From Fusarium oxysporum f. sp. lycopersici 4287 (Eukaryota; Ascomycota; Sordariomycetes; Hypocreales; Nectriaceae): a DNA stretch of 64,000 nucleotides. Numbering within the stretch: position 1 is the stretch's first letter; every line of letters begins with the position of its first letter. The notes beneath the pieces were generated by a model, which worked only from the letters and a program-made list of their open reading frames with translations, was not told the DNA's origin and did not search any database. A program made the position numbers and the translations under genes. Below are positions 43,657 to 56,724 of the stretch, piece by piece. Location: contig NC_030994.1 in assembly GCF_000149955.1 (NCBI RefSeq), positions 1,032,151 through 1,096,150 on the forward strand, in the 5' to 3' direction.

Positions 43657-46600
43657 TGTGCGATAGTTGTCAATTGAGTAAGGTGGAGTGTTGTGATATC
43701 CAGGGTGGTTGGTGTTGAGGGAGTAGTAGAGTTTAGGAGTGCGTGTAAGTGGTGTAAATACTGAGCTTCAAGTAAAGGTGCCTGAAGTAAGGGTGTGGTG
43801 AAGCGATACTTGAGTTTGTTTGTGTGTAGTGTGTGGTATATGACACAGCCGGCTTCAATCAGGTTGAGTCAGAGTCGAGAGTCGTGAATTTGATAATAGC
43901 GTAGATGAGGAGACAATCGAAAGGGATATATCTTCACCTTAAGTCGGTTCTGCCTTGATATGGATATGGATGGTAGATTAACGGACGTTGGTCGTAGGTG
44001 GGGAGGGGGGCTTATTTGGTACCGAGCCTGACCTTAATACGCAACCAGTGGAGCTGTCGAGAAGCCAGGGGTAAGAAGTGTGTTCAGGCATGGACTTGGA
44101 CTCGAGGCCACATCAGGAACCTGGCGGGACGGACCACTTTTGGACCACCTGTCAACTCGGGCCACGGCGGGGGAGACAGTGAGAAGTGGAAGAAACGCCT
44201 CGCCTCGCCCCGGCCTCAGACCTCTTCTCGCAGATTCGTGCTTAACCTTCAATAGACACCCCCTAGTGTCTCTTGTATGCAGCCAGCAGTGACACTGTTG
44301 CAGTCCTAGTATCTCTGGGCTGCACTTTATTATTGTTGGCTGGAAGAGACAGTAAGGTATCGGCAAGAGTGAGCAATACGTTGCGTTGCCATTAATTAAA
44401 CCATTGCTACCGTAAAGTCAACGGTGGGCAGACAATCGGGTCACAGACGGCGCCAGAAAAAGTTGGTCACTCTTAGGGAGGCGACTTCAACGGTAGGTGG
44501 CTGAAAACCCCAGGCGATGCATTCCAGATTTTGACACACAACCGACTGTCTGTATCGGGGACAGGCGCCTGAGGCATAGCGCTCTACAGTAGGAAGTAGA
44601 TGACTCTAGTCCTATCCGCGGACCGTACAACACGTCTTTCGTGGGGGAGCAGAGTCAACGACTGCCCCGGATGAGATCCCTAGTGCGCATCGGCCAGTGC
44701 TCGGCCACTAGAGTGAGCAAGAGGGTGCGCGTGTGAAGACGTTGTGACGGTGTACCACACGGGGACAGGCCACAGCTAGGGTGCAATGGCTGTTTGGAGC
44801 TCATGTCGAGCTCATAGTCACACCATGGGTGGGCTGTTTCCTCCGTCCCGTCGATTCGGTCTTCCTGGGGTGATGGGCGATAATCGTTTCTCAGTCAGGA
44901 TGGCGGATTCTGATGCCCGCCGATCGATGGGATCTCACTGAAATGGTGGTCGATCAAGGGTAGCGTCAGTAGAGGTCTGTAAGCTTGATTACTAGAGTTG
45001 TCTCGACTGCGGCGATGAAGATGGTCGTCAACAGAACAGAGATTTTTTTTCAGGGTGGTCTCGGACCAAGACCGAATAATTAACGCGCTTGCGTGCTTTG
45101 TTAGAGGTCATTGCCTGCTGTACGGAGTAGAGGAGCACAGATCCGTTTCTCTCCATGCTTGGAGGACCCCTAACGTTACCACCCGCCAATCTTTCATCAC
45201 CACGCAGAGCCAGCTGTGCTTCCCCTTCAGGTTCCCCCACGAAGCCCTTGTCCTCTGTATCTCAGTACAGTATTTGGTGGAGCGAGGCGTGCGAGGCTGT
45301 TGAAACTCGGCTCGTCGTGTGTTGGCTCACGACCCATTTATTCTTAATCATTGATGAATCCGAATAAGTAGGTAACGTGCCCTGGCACTGAACGTCTCAG
45401 CATCATGACCCGAAGGAGGAATCGCGGATTTCTGGAACACGTCCCGGCTGGTTGAGTGCGTGCATGTGCACTGTATAGCCTAACATTAGTACTGTACTGC
45501 ACGGCAGACAGGCTCTGTAAAGTCCAGTTGCCTAACAAGGATTCGTTTGTTGGATGTTTGTCCTGATTTTGGAGCGAGTTCCTGACTTTGCAATTGAGAT
45601 GAGGAGATGTTGTTTATCGATGATGCCTCGCTTAAGTCACGAGGTGATTTGAGTCATATCTCCTTTTCTAGATTGTTTCCCGATTATCTTCCCGTACCTT
45701 CCTTCATCTGCTGGTCTGATTTTCATCACGGAAGGTGCCAGCTGCCTCCAGAGCGCGATAATAGGTGTCTCAGGCTTCAAGACATGCCACATGAGGCATC
45801 ACAAATGCGCATGCACAGTAAATATTTCCTTTTCATATGCTATCCGAGTCAGCCAAACGTCAAATATGTACTGTATCAACTTCAAACTGCTGAGTCATTT
45901 GAGTTTTTGAGAAGTTACCTACCTATTCCTGGCTCTGTGTATCATCACGCCCGATCCTTGCATTTTTGGGGTTTCCTTCACCATCCACTACCATTCTCAG
46001 CTTCCACCAACCAAGCCTGATCTCAACCATCCAAGTCAATTCTTCACTCAGCATTCATGGATCTCTTTGGCTTCTCTCATTGATCCAGAATGTCTTAGAC
46101 CACCCCCGGTGACCCCGGAATCTCATATGCAAGGCCGATTGGATCCCACGGCATCTCACCTCTCCGTCTTTTCTCGCTCAGGGTTGCACATAACCTTGGA
46201 TAGGTAGTTTGGGCCTACCGCTAACACTAGAAGCTCATGATCGAACGCGTCAGCCTTCTCTGTCTACTGTGTCTACTGTGTCTACTGTGTCTACTGTGTC
46301 TGCCTCGTTAATGAGGTTGAAATTATCTATTCGCTGGCAATGTCGGTGACGAGGCTGTAATGACGATTCAACTCAACAGAGCCACATCCTTTGACATGGC
46401 CTGCGGTGAATGGGAATGCCAGGCTGCGATGTCCTCTACTCCGCCATTGACTAGTTTTAAGTGCTTCTATTTAGGGAGATGCCATGACAAGGGTACGCTA
46501 GGCAAGAGCCTAAAATGATCACTGATGGCCCATTATCAAATTCACTATCCACAGTTTACAGCATCAGCCTGGGCGATTTGCCTGCTGCGCCAGATGAATT

Positions 46601-49464
46601 TGCTAAGCTACCAATAGGTTTAATTGACTCACTGCAACTACTGGCCCGTCCCGCTCCATACACATCCCGGCGTCAAGATTCACGCGGCGGGTCAGCCAAC
46701 TCATTCATGACTGAGCTGGCCCATGATACTTGGACAAGATGTCATGGGGCAGCTTGTCGAAGGCAGCAATCACGAAGCATGACAGCTATGTCTTCTTCTT
46801 GCTGTCGTCACAATTGGATCGTTAGTATGGGCTTTGGCGGATGGAACTCGGTATTTCTCAGAATTCGATCTTGACACCCAGGGAATGCCTTGCTTTGGAA
46901 CCCAACACCTCCATCACCATGCGTCCTAGCATGCAGGACTTGAGACGCCATCGACACTTTGAAGCATTCGGGTTTCATACACGTCACTATTCGTCGCTAC
47001 ACTATCAATTTGAGTGTGAATCGTACAACATTCTGTACACGCTGCCAGACTTTCTCAGTTACACGACCGACGTGATCTTCAACCCGGGCTCGAACACTGT
47101 TTGTCGTACCCTGCCTGGGGGAAGTAAGAAAACTTTAGGACCTTGACCCTAAGTGATAAAAAGATTTAGGCAAGTCGGTCTAAGCTTGAAGAGCTCTTTG
47201 ACGAGTTCATTCTGGCATCCTACTTTAACCTCTGACGTTTTCTTGCTCCCAAGGCCCTGCAGCTTCATCCCAACTCTTGGTTCGCATCGCACGCGCTGAA
47301 CATGCAAGCCAAAGGTGATTTATGACCACCAAGTCGACCCATCGAGATGCAGTCCTTGCTCATGTGTTGACAGCCCATTCGTCGTCGGGGGCTCTGGCCC
47401 CTGTTTAATGAAACGATTTAGCCAATCACAAGATCAGTCTTCTCCTCTTAGCCAAACGAGCACCGTAAGATCGTGTCCACGGCCTGGGACTCAATTCAAT
47501 CGTCAAGTCGTCGTATTTGGAGGTCCCTTGGCATTGCGCCGTTCCTGTGCCTGACCATCATGAAGCCGCAGTCTTGGAATGAAGGAACCGTCTGCTAGAA
47601 TCTTGAAGAAGCGGGATTTGCTTACAGCATCCCTTTGACTACCTGACTGTCCCAATCAGAGCAGAGGCAGGCACATTTCCATTTTCGTTCACCTACACGA
47701 AGCTGTAGTTGCGGATACACCACTCATCAGAACCTTATGTCGTCATGTCACAAGCACCGCAGCTTCTTTGGTAAGCTTCAAGTCTCGAGGTCACCGAGCT
47801 GACCTCACTTTGTCTCAGGCCAGACCCAATCTTCTCCATCATTTCGACCTAAGCCGCTTATTGGCGCAGTTGATCTGTTTCCTCGTCCATCTTTCACTAC
47901 TGCACCTAGCCGAGACCAGCAGGTCGGCTTGACGCAATGCTACGGGAACTAAGCTAGCGACGTCCTGTAACTTTCAAGATGCAGTTACTCAATCCAGAAG
48001 TTGAAAACATCATGGCCCTGAGATGATTGGGCTCATAACGAAGGCTTCGAGTGAAGCTTAGAGGCATATAGAGTCTGGCCTCAGAACCGATAGCCGCCAA
48101 CACCTCGACCCTGGTAACCGAGCGTAGCCACATACCCCAAGTTCAGGCTGAGAAATACCTGACGCCTCACTTTCCGCCTGAACGGACGGCTGTTTCCCCC
48201 GCGCTTCTCTTCATATTCACGTGTTGGAGATGGAGGTACCGGCCCGTCGGTGAAATATGCCACTATCAGGCTCTTGCACAATGAACAAGAAGTACCCTTG
48301 AGGCGAGAACAGTCGATGCATGGATGGTTTGGCTGAGTTCCGAATGGACAACAGCCGGACCTTCGGATCCTACACCTTTTCTGCCGCCTCTTCCCATGCA
48401 TCTGCACACTGTGCCTAACAACTTGATGGGAATCAGCTATTTGCTGAATCACGAGTGTAGGTCTCTGATACGCGAGATGTTGTGTACAAGTTGTCCTGTA
48501 CGTTTCAACGTGGGCCATGGCCATCCTTTGCCTGCCGCCGTGACCACGCAGTTCAAGTTGAGCATTATTCATCGGGCATTAAGTTTTGCTATCTCATCCT
48601 GTGTGCAAGGTATCTTGTTTGTCGCTATGAAATCTTTTTCCCTACTCTTCCCGATTCCATGAAGGGGTGACCTGACTAACAGATCTTATCACTCCACCCA
48701 TAGTCACGGAATCCGCTGAGTTCACTTATATCTTTCCTGCTTACACAAACTTCAAATCTCAAAGGTCCAAGACCTCGTGCCAACCATCTTATTTTTCCTG
48801 ATACTGTCCCATGCGAGTTAGGTTCCCTTTTAGGTAGCATGCCATGCGCTTTTGCAATACCATCCACCTGTCAAACTGTCATCCAAGGTATGATTTGATG
48901 CTCAATTCTCCGCCACTTGAAGATCTTGTCGATCGAAGTAACGAAAGACACAGTACTTCCTTGCGCTTATACAATGTAACTCTCCAAGGCCTCAGTTGTA
49001 GCCGGTAAGAGATAAAAACGTGGCCGTGGAACCGCTGCATCGACGGCCGGGCCGTGCCTGAAATAGATGATGTCTCGGATTCATGCGAGACTTTGTTTAA
49101 CAGAGACGATCGTGGGATTCTCAATGTGTGAGATGCTGAAAGTGAATCTGAGAGGTGACACAGGATAAGACGCATTGGTCGATACCTAACATAGCCTACT
49201 GAATCGAACTGCTTTACAACTAACTAAATCTCTCATGTTCCACTCGTGTCCTACAGTTTCTTATCTGAGCACACACCTTGCTGCGCATCGTTTCCTTCTC
49301 CTCCTGTAACGCTCTCGAATCCTGAACCCACCACTCAACGCCTGAGGATACAGCCACGGCCCAACTACCAGTCTTGAACTCATCCTATTATTCGTCGTCA
49401 TCATCATCATGGGCATCTTTTCCTAGAGATCGCCATCGCCATCGCTACGCCATCCCCAGCTGCA
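43657..49464. other. 5.8 kb gene-poor region
   Basis: Between two minus-strand genes (the acidic unknown and Bbc1). It includes the promoter of the former, a 9-base tandem repeat at 46261-46301 and several short frames without coding character. No RNA gene, transposase or terminal repeats seen. It could hide a non-coding RNA or a fast-evolving small gene. Confidence 0.5.
46261..46301. repeat. 9-base tandem repeat (TGTCTACTG), four copies
   Basis: Four perfect head-to-tail TGTCTACTG units plus a five-base partial, in non-coding sequence. Confidence 0.92.
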
Positions 49465-52400
49465 CTAGGACTGGCTGTTCCAGCCAACCCAGCTTCGCGG
49501 CATGACGCGCCAGATCTTGACCTCTCCGCTACGAAGGTCGTCAAGCTTGAAGCTCTCTACCTTGACCTTCTTGCTCTCGCGGCCTTGCTCCCATGCGCGC
49601 ACCTTCTTCTTGGTGCCATCCCACTCAGATACTACAGCGACGTGGTCCGGTTTGCCCACCTCGGCAGAGTACTTTGCGTGCATAGGACCATGCTTGCCTT
49701 GGAACTTGGCGTTGCGGATTGTAATGATGTCGCCAGCACGGATCACGTCGTTCTGTTGAGTTGATGCATTGGCCATGTTTGAATAGACAAGGGCACCATA
49801 GGCACGAGTGCCAACAGGAGGAAGAGCATCCTTATAAGGCTTGAGAAGTTCTAGAACAAGACCTTGAGGAGTGCCGTCCGCGACAACAGAGTCTTTCTTG
49901 GCAGCTACAGCCGTCGAGATGTGGCGACCAAATCGCTCATAAAACTCTTCCATCTGATCCTGGCGGAGGGGACGCGGCGGGGGCTCGTGACGTTGCTCAA
50001 GTTGAACATCTGATGCATTGTAGGGGTCGTATCGAATTGTCAAGAAGGTTTGTGAGTAATCTTGATATAAGATAAAGATTTCGCGAGTTATCGTCGTTTG
50101 TTGGCCGCCATTGGTAGATGTCGACTCTTCAGCCTCGAAGTAAATATCTTTACGTCCCTGGAGAACGGGAGGTACTTGGTTAGATTGCTTCCACCAGCCA
50201 CTCTGGATAGCCAGGTCTAAGTCATTCGCAATAAAACCTGACTCCATCGACATTGATGGTCGGTGGACATCCATAGATCGTCTGTTTCCGGCGGCAGCCC
50301 TCGAAATGTCTAGAGATTGTCGCCCTGAGGTGCGACCTGCAGGCACACCTGGAGGAGGGGGGGCTCTTCGATCTATCGGAGAAGTAACAGACGGCGATTG
50401 GGGGAAGATACCCTCCTCTTCAATCTTGGGCGTTCTGGGGGCATAACCGTGTCCTCCAGGAGGTGCTGAATAATTGTAGGGATCATAGTCTTCTTCCAGG
50501 CGCGGCGACTGAGGCGGTTGAGGAGGAAGTAGACCTGCAGGAGGGGGAGGGGGAGGTGCCGCGCGTGGCACGTCAATAGACTGTCGCTTGTTATCCGTAG
50601 GTGGAGGCGGTGGAGGAGCAGCGCGAGGTGTATCAATTGATTGCCGCTTATTCTCAGGAGGCGGCTGCGAAGGGACAGGCGGCGGAACAGCTCTGGGGGC
50701 CGTGCTTGTGGGAATAGGGGGTGGTAGTTTAGGAGGAGCATCGGAGACTGGCGATAGAATAGTGTTATCTTCAAGGCTTGATTCACGGGCGTGTGACTTG
50801 AGAGCGTCTTTATGGGGGACTGAAGAAGCAATATCCGTATCGTAATCGCCCTCATACTCGGTAAGTTCCTCAGCTTCTTCTTCGCCAGCCTGAGGAGGTC
50901 CCCTGGTATGTTGTGCCTGAGAGTCTTGGGTGGACTGTCGACGAAGACCACCTGGTGGAGGCGGAGGAGGCGGCCGACTCTGTGTTGGTGGAGCTGGTGC
51001 AGATCTAGGAATAGGTGGCGGCAGTCGACTTAATCTATTGCTAGCATTGGATTTAGGAGATGTAGGACTGAACTCCTCGCGGGTAGGGGACAGTGGTGGC
51101 GATCTCGCAGGCAAGTGAGGGGGCTGAACTGGCGGCGGTGCCATAGGAGGAGACCTTGCGGCAGCTACAAGGCCTTCTCGGTCGCTATCACGGCCACCAG
51201 AGAGCTCATCGCCCGACTGGATCCTTCGGACTGAGACTTCGTATCGCCGGGAGTGCCGGGAGGAGGAGCCGAGCTGGACCTAATGAGTATCATGATCTTT
51301 TTTAAATAGCCGTTACCTTACATCCGGATGGCACAGGGGGGAGCCGCTCCTCGACTGCAAGAATTAGGAGGAGGGCCTGCTGGATCTCGAGGAGGAACTG
51401 AGTGACGGTTAGCATCCAAATAACCTAAGATCTTGATATCTGATGGTACATACTTGTAGGTGCAGCGTGAGGGGCAGGAGTAATGTCACTCTCTGCCTCC
51501 TCCTCTGCCATCTCTGCGTGCTCTGGAACTCGGGGCGGCTGAGACGGTACAGGAGGTGGTGGCGCTCGGGCAGCTGGTTCATATTCCTCAGGACGGGATG
51601 GCTCCTCAGGCTTACTTGAGCCGCCAAATCCAGGCAAGGCCATCATAGTAGGAACGGGTGGTGCAGCATGGCTTGTTGGCGATGCCTCCTCGACAGTTTC
51701 GTCGATCGATGTTCGCTCTGGCTTTGGGACCTTCTTCTTTTTGGGAGGCGGCGCTGGCGCAGGCATAGGGGCACCAAACATACCATGGAAACCCATACCA
51801 CCACTCATCTTGGCCATTCTCGCCCGTAACTCCTCTTTACGCCTGACTTCAGGATCCATCTCCTCCTCCTCCTCTTCCTCTTCCTCGTCCTCTTCCGCTT
51901 CCTCGCTATCCTCCTTTCTTGATGTTGATGCCTCGGGAGGAGGACCGGCGTGTATAGGCAATGCAGGTGCTCGCGGTGCGTTCCTAGCCACACCATCACT
52001 ATCATCCCGCTCCGTTAAGTCATCATTGCCTTCGGTTGTGTCACCTGCGCCAGACATATCCGCCTCATTACCATCATGGACAGGTTCCACGGCAGGTCCC
52101 TTGGAAGACCTTCGGCGTGGAGGTGGTGGCATGCGATTTTGTCGTGGCTCGTCCATAGATGTTCTGGCATCAGTATCCTGGGTGTCTCTGCGCTCAAGAG
52201 GAGCATGAGGTTCTTGAGGTGAAGCCTCCGCCTCAACCGGGGTATCAATATGCCCGACGCTCTCACGTTTCTTCTGAGGCTTTTTCGGTTTCTCCTTCTT
52301 GGCAGCAGCATCGGCATGTCGTGCCGCTTGCTCCTGCTGCTGCTTTTGAAGCAGTGCAATGCGCTCCTTTAAACTTGTAGGCTTAGGTTGATCTTCATCT

Positions 52401-53251
52401 TCGCCACCCTGACCTTCACTTGGTACAAGCCCGGCCCTCTCGGCCTGTCCTTGGGTTTCTGCCTCCCGTTCCTTGATTTCAGGGTCCTCGTCGCGCCGAT
52501 ACACCTTGGCGGTTGGGGTCTGCTGCGGTGGGGGTATGAAAGCATTGCGACTGGGAGGAGGAGCCACAAACGGCTTCTTTATAAAACCTGTACCTGAGCC
52601 AGCCAGACCACTTGGCTTAAAGGGCGCAACAGGAGGCGCCGCGGGCTTGTTAAACGCCGCAATGCGATCCTTGAACGAGCTAGCAGAAGGCTTCTCTGCC
52701 TTGGGGGGAGGCCCGGAGGGCTTGGGCTTTGGCGAAGCGGCAGCCGGAGCTTGAGGAGCGGGGGCTGGAGGCTCGGGCTTAGGAACTGCAACAGGTGGGG
52801 GAGCTGTAGCCTGGACGGGTTCGGCGGGCTTTGAAGGAACAGGCTCCGGGACGGCCGGGGCAGCCGGTTCGGGAGCAGAATGCTTATGTACGGGTTCATG
52901 GGCTTCTTCGATCTCGGGCTCAGGTTCGGGCGCGGGGATTGAAGGAGCCTCTTGCTGAACAGGTGGCGGTGGGGGAGAAGCGATATCTTCGGTGGGTTGA
53001 GCAGGTTCGGGCTCTTTCTTAGTACGGGTTCGAGCTGGACGAGGAGGTGCGGTAGGCTCAAACTTCTCGACAAAGTTTCGAGGGAAAATACCCTCTTGCT
53101 TCACGCCGTGGTCGTCGACATATTCCCCGCCATACCAGTCGGCGTCCTCCTCATCAGTAACAGTGATGACCTGGCCGATACTAAAGTTGAGGTCGTCCTC
53201 ATGAGGCGATGAGTACTCGTAAATGGCCTTGACTCTGAATGGCGCGGCCAT
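49465..53251 (-). CDS. BBC1: SH3-domain actin-patch protein Bbc1/Mti1
   Basis: Regulator of actin assembly at endocytic sites that binds type I myosin and restrains Arp2/3 activation (family knowledge). The 1229 residues come from exons 53251-51454, 51397-51322 and 51280-49465; phases 1 and 2 agree. The start MAAPFRVKAIYEYSS is taken at 53251, not the Met at 53317, because the SH3 domain begins at once (EYSSPHEDDLNFSIGQVI, DADWYGGEYVDDHGVKQEGI, FPRNFVEKFEP). A very long Pro/Ala/Glu-rich middle contains ASSFKDRIAAFNKP and TSLKERIALLQKQQQEQAAR helices, an acidic run and many poly-Pro tracts. The C-terminal 300 residues are conserved in the family: LAIQSGWWKQSNQVPPVLQG, EIFILYQDYSQTFLTIRYDP, IRAGDIITIRNAKFQGKHGP and HVAVVSEWDGTKKKVRAWEQ. 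Intact. Confidence 0.93.
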
Positions 53252-54550
53252 TTTTGCTGGTGATTGATCCTCTGGAAGCTCTCTTGCAGGACAAACGCTG
53301 CCCGAGGCTGGGATCAAAGCTTCTCTGGGCGTGTGGCTGTATGGAGCAACAAGGTTATAGTACGTGGATTAGGTATTCGTAGGCTAGTAGGTCAACAGCT
53401 TGCTTGCTTGCTCGCTCGCTTGGTTGAGTGTGGGGCACGACAGGGGGGCGTCGTCAGCCTGTGGGATCAAGTGAGGCGGGGGAGGATATAGTGATGAGTT
53501 GTTTGAAGGCGCAGTCTATGTAGGAAGGCGATTGCTCGGTTTTTAATATGCGATAGGAAGTATTAAGTGGGAATGGATGCTCGGATCCTCAAGAGGAAAA
53601 GCATGAGAGAGATGAGATGCAGGTTGCAAGGAGGCGGGTGGTGTTTAGCGGAGCATAGGCCTGGAGCTGGGGCGTTTGTCGACGTCAGCGCTATGAGCCC
53701 GTCACTCCGTCCATCTCACGACTAAAAGTGTTAGGCGCGTGGACGATGGTACTTCCAGTTTAGCTGGGAGGGAAGTTTCCAGTTCAGTTATAGTCGGTTG
53801 GTGCCTAGTTCCGATGATGGTCGGTCATGACTATCACGATAAGACTTACGTTTGCTTCTTCAGGGTAGTGAATGACAGTGATGTAAGACAGGCAACAGAG
53901 CCTATAAAATTGGGGAAGCAATCATGAGTTGATTTTGGGTGCATTGGCATCGCATTGCGCTTTATCTTTAATTCGCGGGGTCGTACGTTAGTTATCTCTT
54001 ACTATGGCCGAACAGCCCGAAACGAAGGCTCAAGGCATGACAACATGGGGTAGTAGAAACACTGGCTGGGCTTCTAAAACAAACTACCTAACCAATTGTC
54101 CATGCGTTGTATCAAGTATGAACAAACACTGGCCTGTCATACTTTGAAACCATTGCTTATACCGTTTCTGTCATATAAATGTAACCAGATGAAAAAAGTG
54201 ACTGACTGCTCTTTGTTTGTGCTACAGTGCATCATCATATGGATCCATGATGGAGAGACTCGATTCTTGTTTGATTGGTTGACTGGACTTTTCAAGGTCC
54301 CGAGACCGTCATTAAAACATTCACTACCAGACTATTCTCAAGTACCAACCTACATTCGTTATTTTGTCATTAGCCGATAAGGTCCAATCGTTCTTCTGGC
54401 AGTCTCCCCTCCTTCAGTGGATTGCCACTTGTAAAACAGAAGCTAGCAGAGGTTGCGGGGCCATTTCTGGATCTTTCTGAGCTCCAAGTTCGAGTTGAGT
54501 TGGGATCAGTATTACACATCCTTTTCTCAAGATCATAATCCTCATTCATC
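53252..54550. other. Divergent promoter region
   Basis: Upstream regions of Bbc1 (-) and Rtr1 (+). No further gene supported. Confidence 0.6.
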
Positions 54551-55357
54551 ATGGCCTCAGCGTCTAAACAACCCCCAAAGGGTATTCTCAAGAAGCCCAA
54601 GTCCATCAAAGAACGAAATGCCGACCCTAGAGAAATCGCCATAGAGCATGCCAAGATCATCCAGCATCGTAAAGACCTTGAAGCAGAAATCCTCGACAGC
54701 TTGGTCATCCTCTCCGAATACCCTCTCGTTCGCGAACCACCTCACAATGCCTCCAACCCTTCTCCATCCGATGTCGCCGACTTCAAGGCTCATGTGCGAC
54801 TCTTTCAACCTTCAGACTACGACGACCTCGTTATCGAGCGCAATGTGAACGAGCTTTGCGGTTACACACTCTGCTCGCGACCACGACGGAATACGGGTCC
54901 TGGCGGTCAATGGAAGATTTCCAACGGGAATATTATGAAGCGGGAGGACCTAGAAAAGTGGTGCTCCAACCAATGCGCCCGTCGCGCTCTTTACGTCAAG
55001 GTGCAGCTCAACGAGACAGCTGCCTGGGAACGGGCAGGTATCCCAGATATTGAGATCGATTTACTCGACGAGGACAAATCGAAGGAAACAGAGGTCGACC
55101 GAGCTGCCCGAGAGCTTGGTCAGCTCAAGCTCGAAGAGCAAAGACAAGCAGCTCGAGATGAGGCCGCCCTTGCTCTTGAGCGAGGTGAACCAGATGCATC
55201 GCAAAGCAAGAGCAAGAAGATGAATATCACACTGAAGGAGAATGATCCTAAAGCGCCATCCACTGCGTCTGACAAACCAGAAGTCTACGATGACGAACAT
55301 TTACTTGTCGAGGGCTACAGAACAAAACTCAACCTGGAGGATAAGAAAAAGGACTGA
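54551..55357 (+). CDS. RTR1: RNA polymerase II CTD phosphatase Rtr1/RPAP2
   Basis: Zinc-binding protein that removes phosphate from Ser5 of the Pol II C-terminal domain and assists polymerase assembly or import (family knowledge). Single exon, 268 residues. The RTR1 domain is visible: helical AIEHAKIIQHRKDLEAEILD, FQPSDYDDLVIERNVNELCG with CGYTLC, and later EDLEKWCSNQCARRALYVKV. The two Cys pairs (CGYTLC, and CSNQC) form the zinc site. The C-terminus is charged and mostly disordered (SQSKSKKMNITLKEND), ending VEGYRTKLNLEDKKKD, where the EGY motif is common in the family. Convergent with eS17. No break. Confidence 0.92.
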   Translation: MASASKQPPKGILKKPKSIKERNADPREIAIEHAKIIQHRKDLEAEILDSLVILSEYPLVREPPHNASNPSPSDVADFKAHVRLFQPSDYDDLVIERNVNELCGYTLCSRPRRNTGPGGQWKISNGNIMKREDLEKWCSNQCARRALYVKVQLNETAAWERAGIPDIEIDLLDEDKSKETEVDRAARELGQLKLEEQRQAARDEAALALERGEPDASQSKSKKMNITLKENDPKAPSTASDKPEVYDDEHLLVEGYRTKLNLEDKKKD

Positions 55358-55746
55358 TGAAATCATGTTTTAGGTGTTTGTAGCATTTATTCGAAGATAG
55401 GCGTTGGGCGACTCGTGTATCACAAGCAGGGCCATAATAAGGATAGGAAGATACCCCATCATGATACCCGCAAATACTTGTCGCATCGATGTAGACAACA
55501 GTATCACAGTACCTCGGCTCAGTTCCTGAAACGTGCGAACTGGCCTTGGACAAGGTCATATTCACAGAAGCGAAGAGAGTAATTGGCGATCAAGCGTCAT
55601 CGCTGGAGACATCCAGAGAATCGGCGACACCTTGGGGGGTCGAAAGATCTTTCTTTGAGACCTATGCACTCACTGTCCTAAGACGCCAAGTAGTGAAACC
55701 CTGTAAATGCCAGACACCCATCATAATAATCCCAAATACCATTTTT
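55358..55746. other. Intergenic, convergent
   Basis: 3' flanks of Rtr1 (+) and eS17 (-). Nothing else is seen. Confidence 0.6.
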
Positions 55747-56308
55747 TTAGTCACGGCGAGGGCGGTCGCCGTATCGTCGTCCACCACGCTCGGGAACCTG
55801 CTGCTGAGTGACGGGGATGACGTTGACGGGGATAGACTCGAACTGCATTTATTGTTAACATCTCGTCCAGTTTGTTCGAATCTCGTAAGGGCACATACGC
55901 CAAGGTGCTTGAGGAGATCCTTGGTCTCGCCATCGACGTCGAGCTGGCCGCTCTCGGAGTTCTGGGTGAAGTCCAGAGCAGAGACCTCAGGAACGTACTG
56001 ATCCTTGCGCTCACGCTCCTCCTCCTGAAGCTTGAAGGAGATACCGCGGACGGGTCCACGCTGAATTCGCTTCATCAAGTGGGTAGTGTAGCCGGCAATC
56101 TATAATAATCCTGAATTAGTCGCTGCCCTCGGTGGTATTTCGTCGAGCCGGTATTTCTAACCTTGTTGCGGAGGCGCTTGGAAGCAATGATAGCGATCTC
56201 ATCACAGATACGCTTGTTGGTCTCGAAGTCCAGGGTGAGCTTGGGATAGTAACGCTCAATGATGACCTTGGCGGACTTCTTGACAGTCTTGGTGCGAACG
56301 CGACCCAT
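55747..56308 (-). CDS. RPS17: 40S ribosomal protein S17 (eS17)
   Basis: Structural protein of the small cytosolic ribosomal subunit. Exons 56308-56162, 56099-55899 and 55842-55747, all phase 0, give 147 residues, the normal length. Sequence is highly conserved: [40 protein letters not shown], then [27 protein letters not shown], and the C-terminus [20 protein letters not shown] ending YGDRPRRD. Introns are 62 and 56 bases. As with other ribosomal protein genes, high expression is expected. Intact. Confidence 0.97.
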
Positions 56309-56724
56309 TTTGGCGGTATTGGACTGTTGGACGTTGGGCGATAGGTTTGAAGAAAGTCGCTGGTATGAGATTTCCGCTACAGCTAGAATTTTGGTGTTGA
56401 GTGGGTGGGTCGCTCCTTCTTCGATTTAGGGCTTCGCAAAAATCACGTGGGTGTGTAGCGAACCATTTCTGCTTAGCTAATAGACCTTTGAGTGAGTGAA
56501 GCTGCTGCATGATTGGCTAAGAATGTTATGCATTTAGGCAAACTTGCATCCATTTTCATAACATCTTTGAAGTGTAAGTCTTCATGACAGACCGACAGAT
56601 GTAACTTGGGTAATTGCTTCATTTCTATTTTTACAGTTGTTTGGTACATATCTTCTCTAAATATCAGAGAAAACAAATGACATCGATATACATTGCCTCA
56701 GCCCTTGTCCATAACTCATGGACT
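56309..56724. other. Intergenic, tandem minus-strand genes
   Basis: Promoter of eS17 and 3' flank of Mrp51. No distinct element could be identified. Confidence 0.55.

Noticed and set aside
46515..47146. Overlapping plus-strand frames of 119 and 101 residues
   Set aside because: No family motif, no splice signals joining them, atypical composition.
48081..48572. Minus-strand frame of 163 residues with a cysteine-rich stretch (CCPFGTQPNHPCIDC)
   Set aside because: Composition is otherwise irregular, no domain is recognisable, and opposite-strand frames of similar length overlap it; treated as chance.
51317..51454. Apparent frameshift between the two halves of Bbc1
   Set aside because: A 76-base exon (51397-51322) with GTATGT and GTAAGG donors joins the halves with agreeing phases, so no frameshift is needed.
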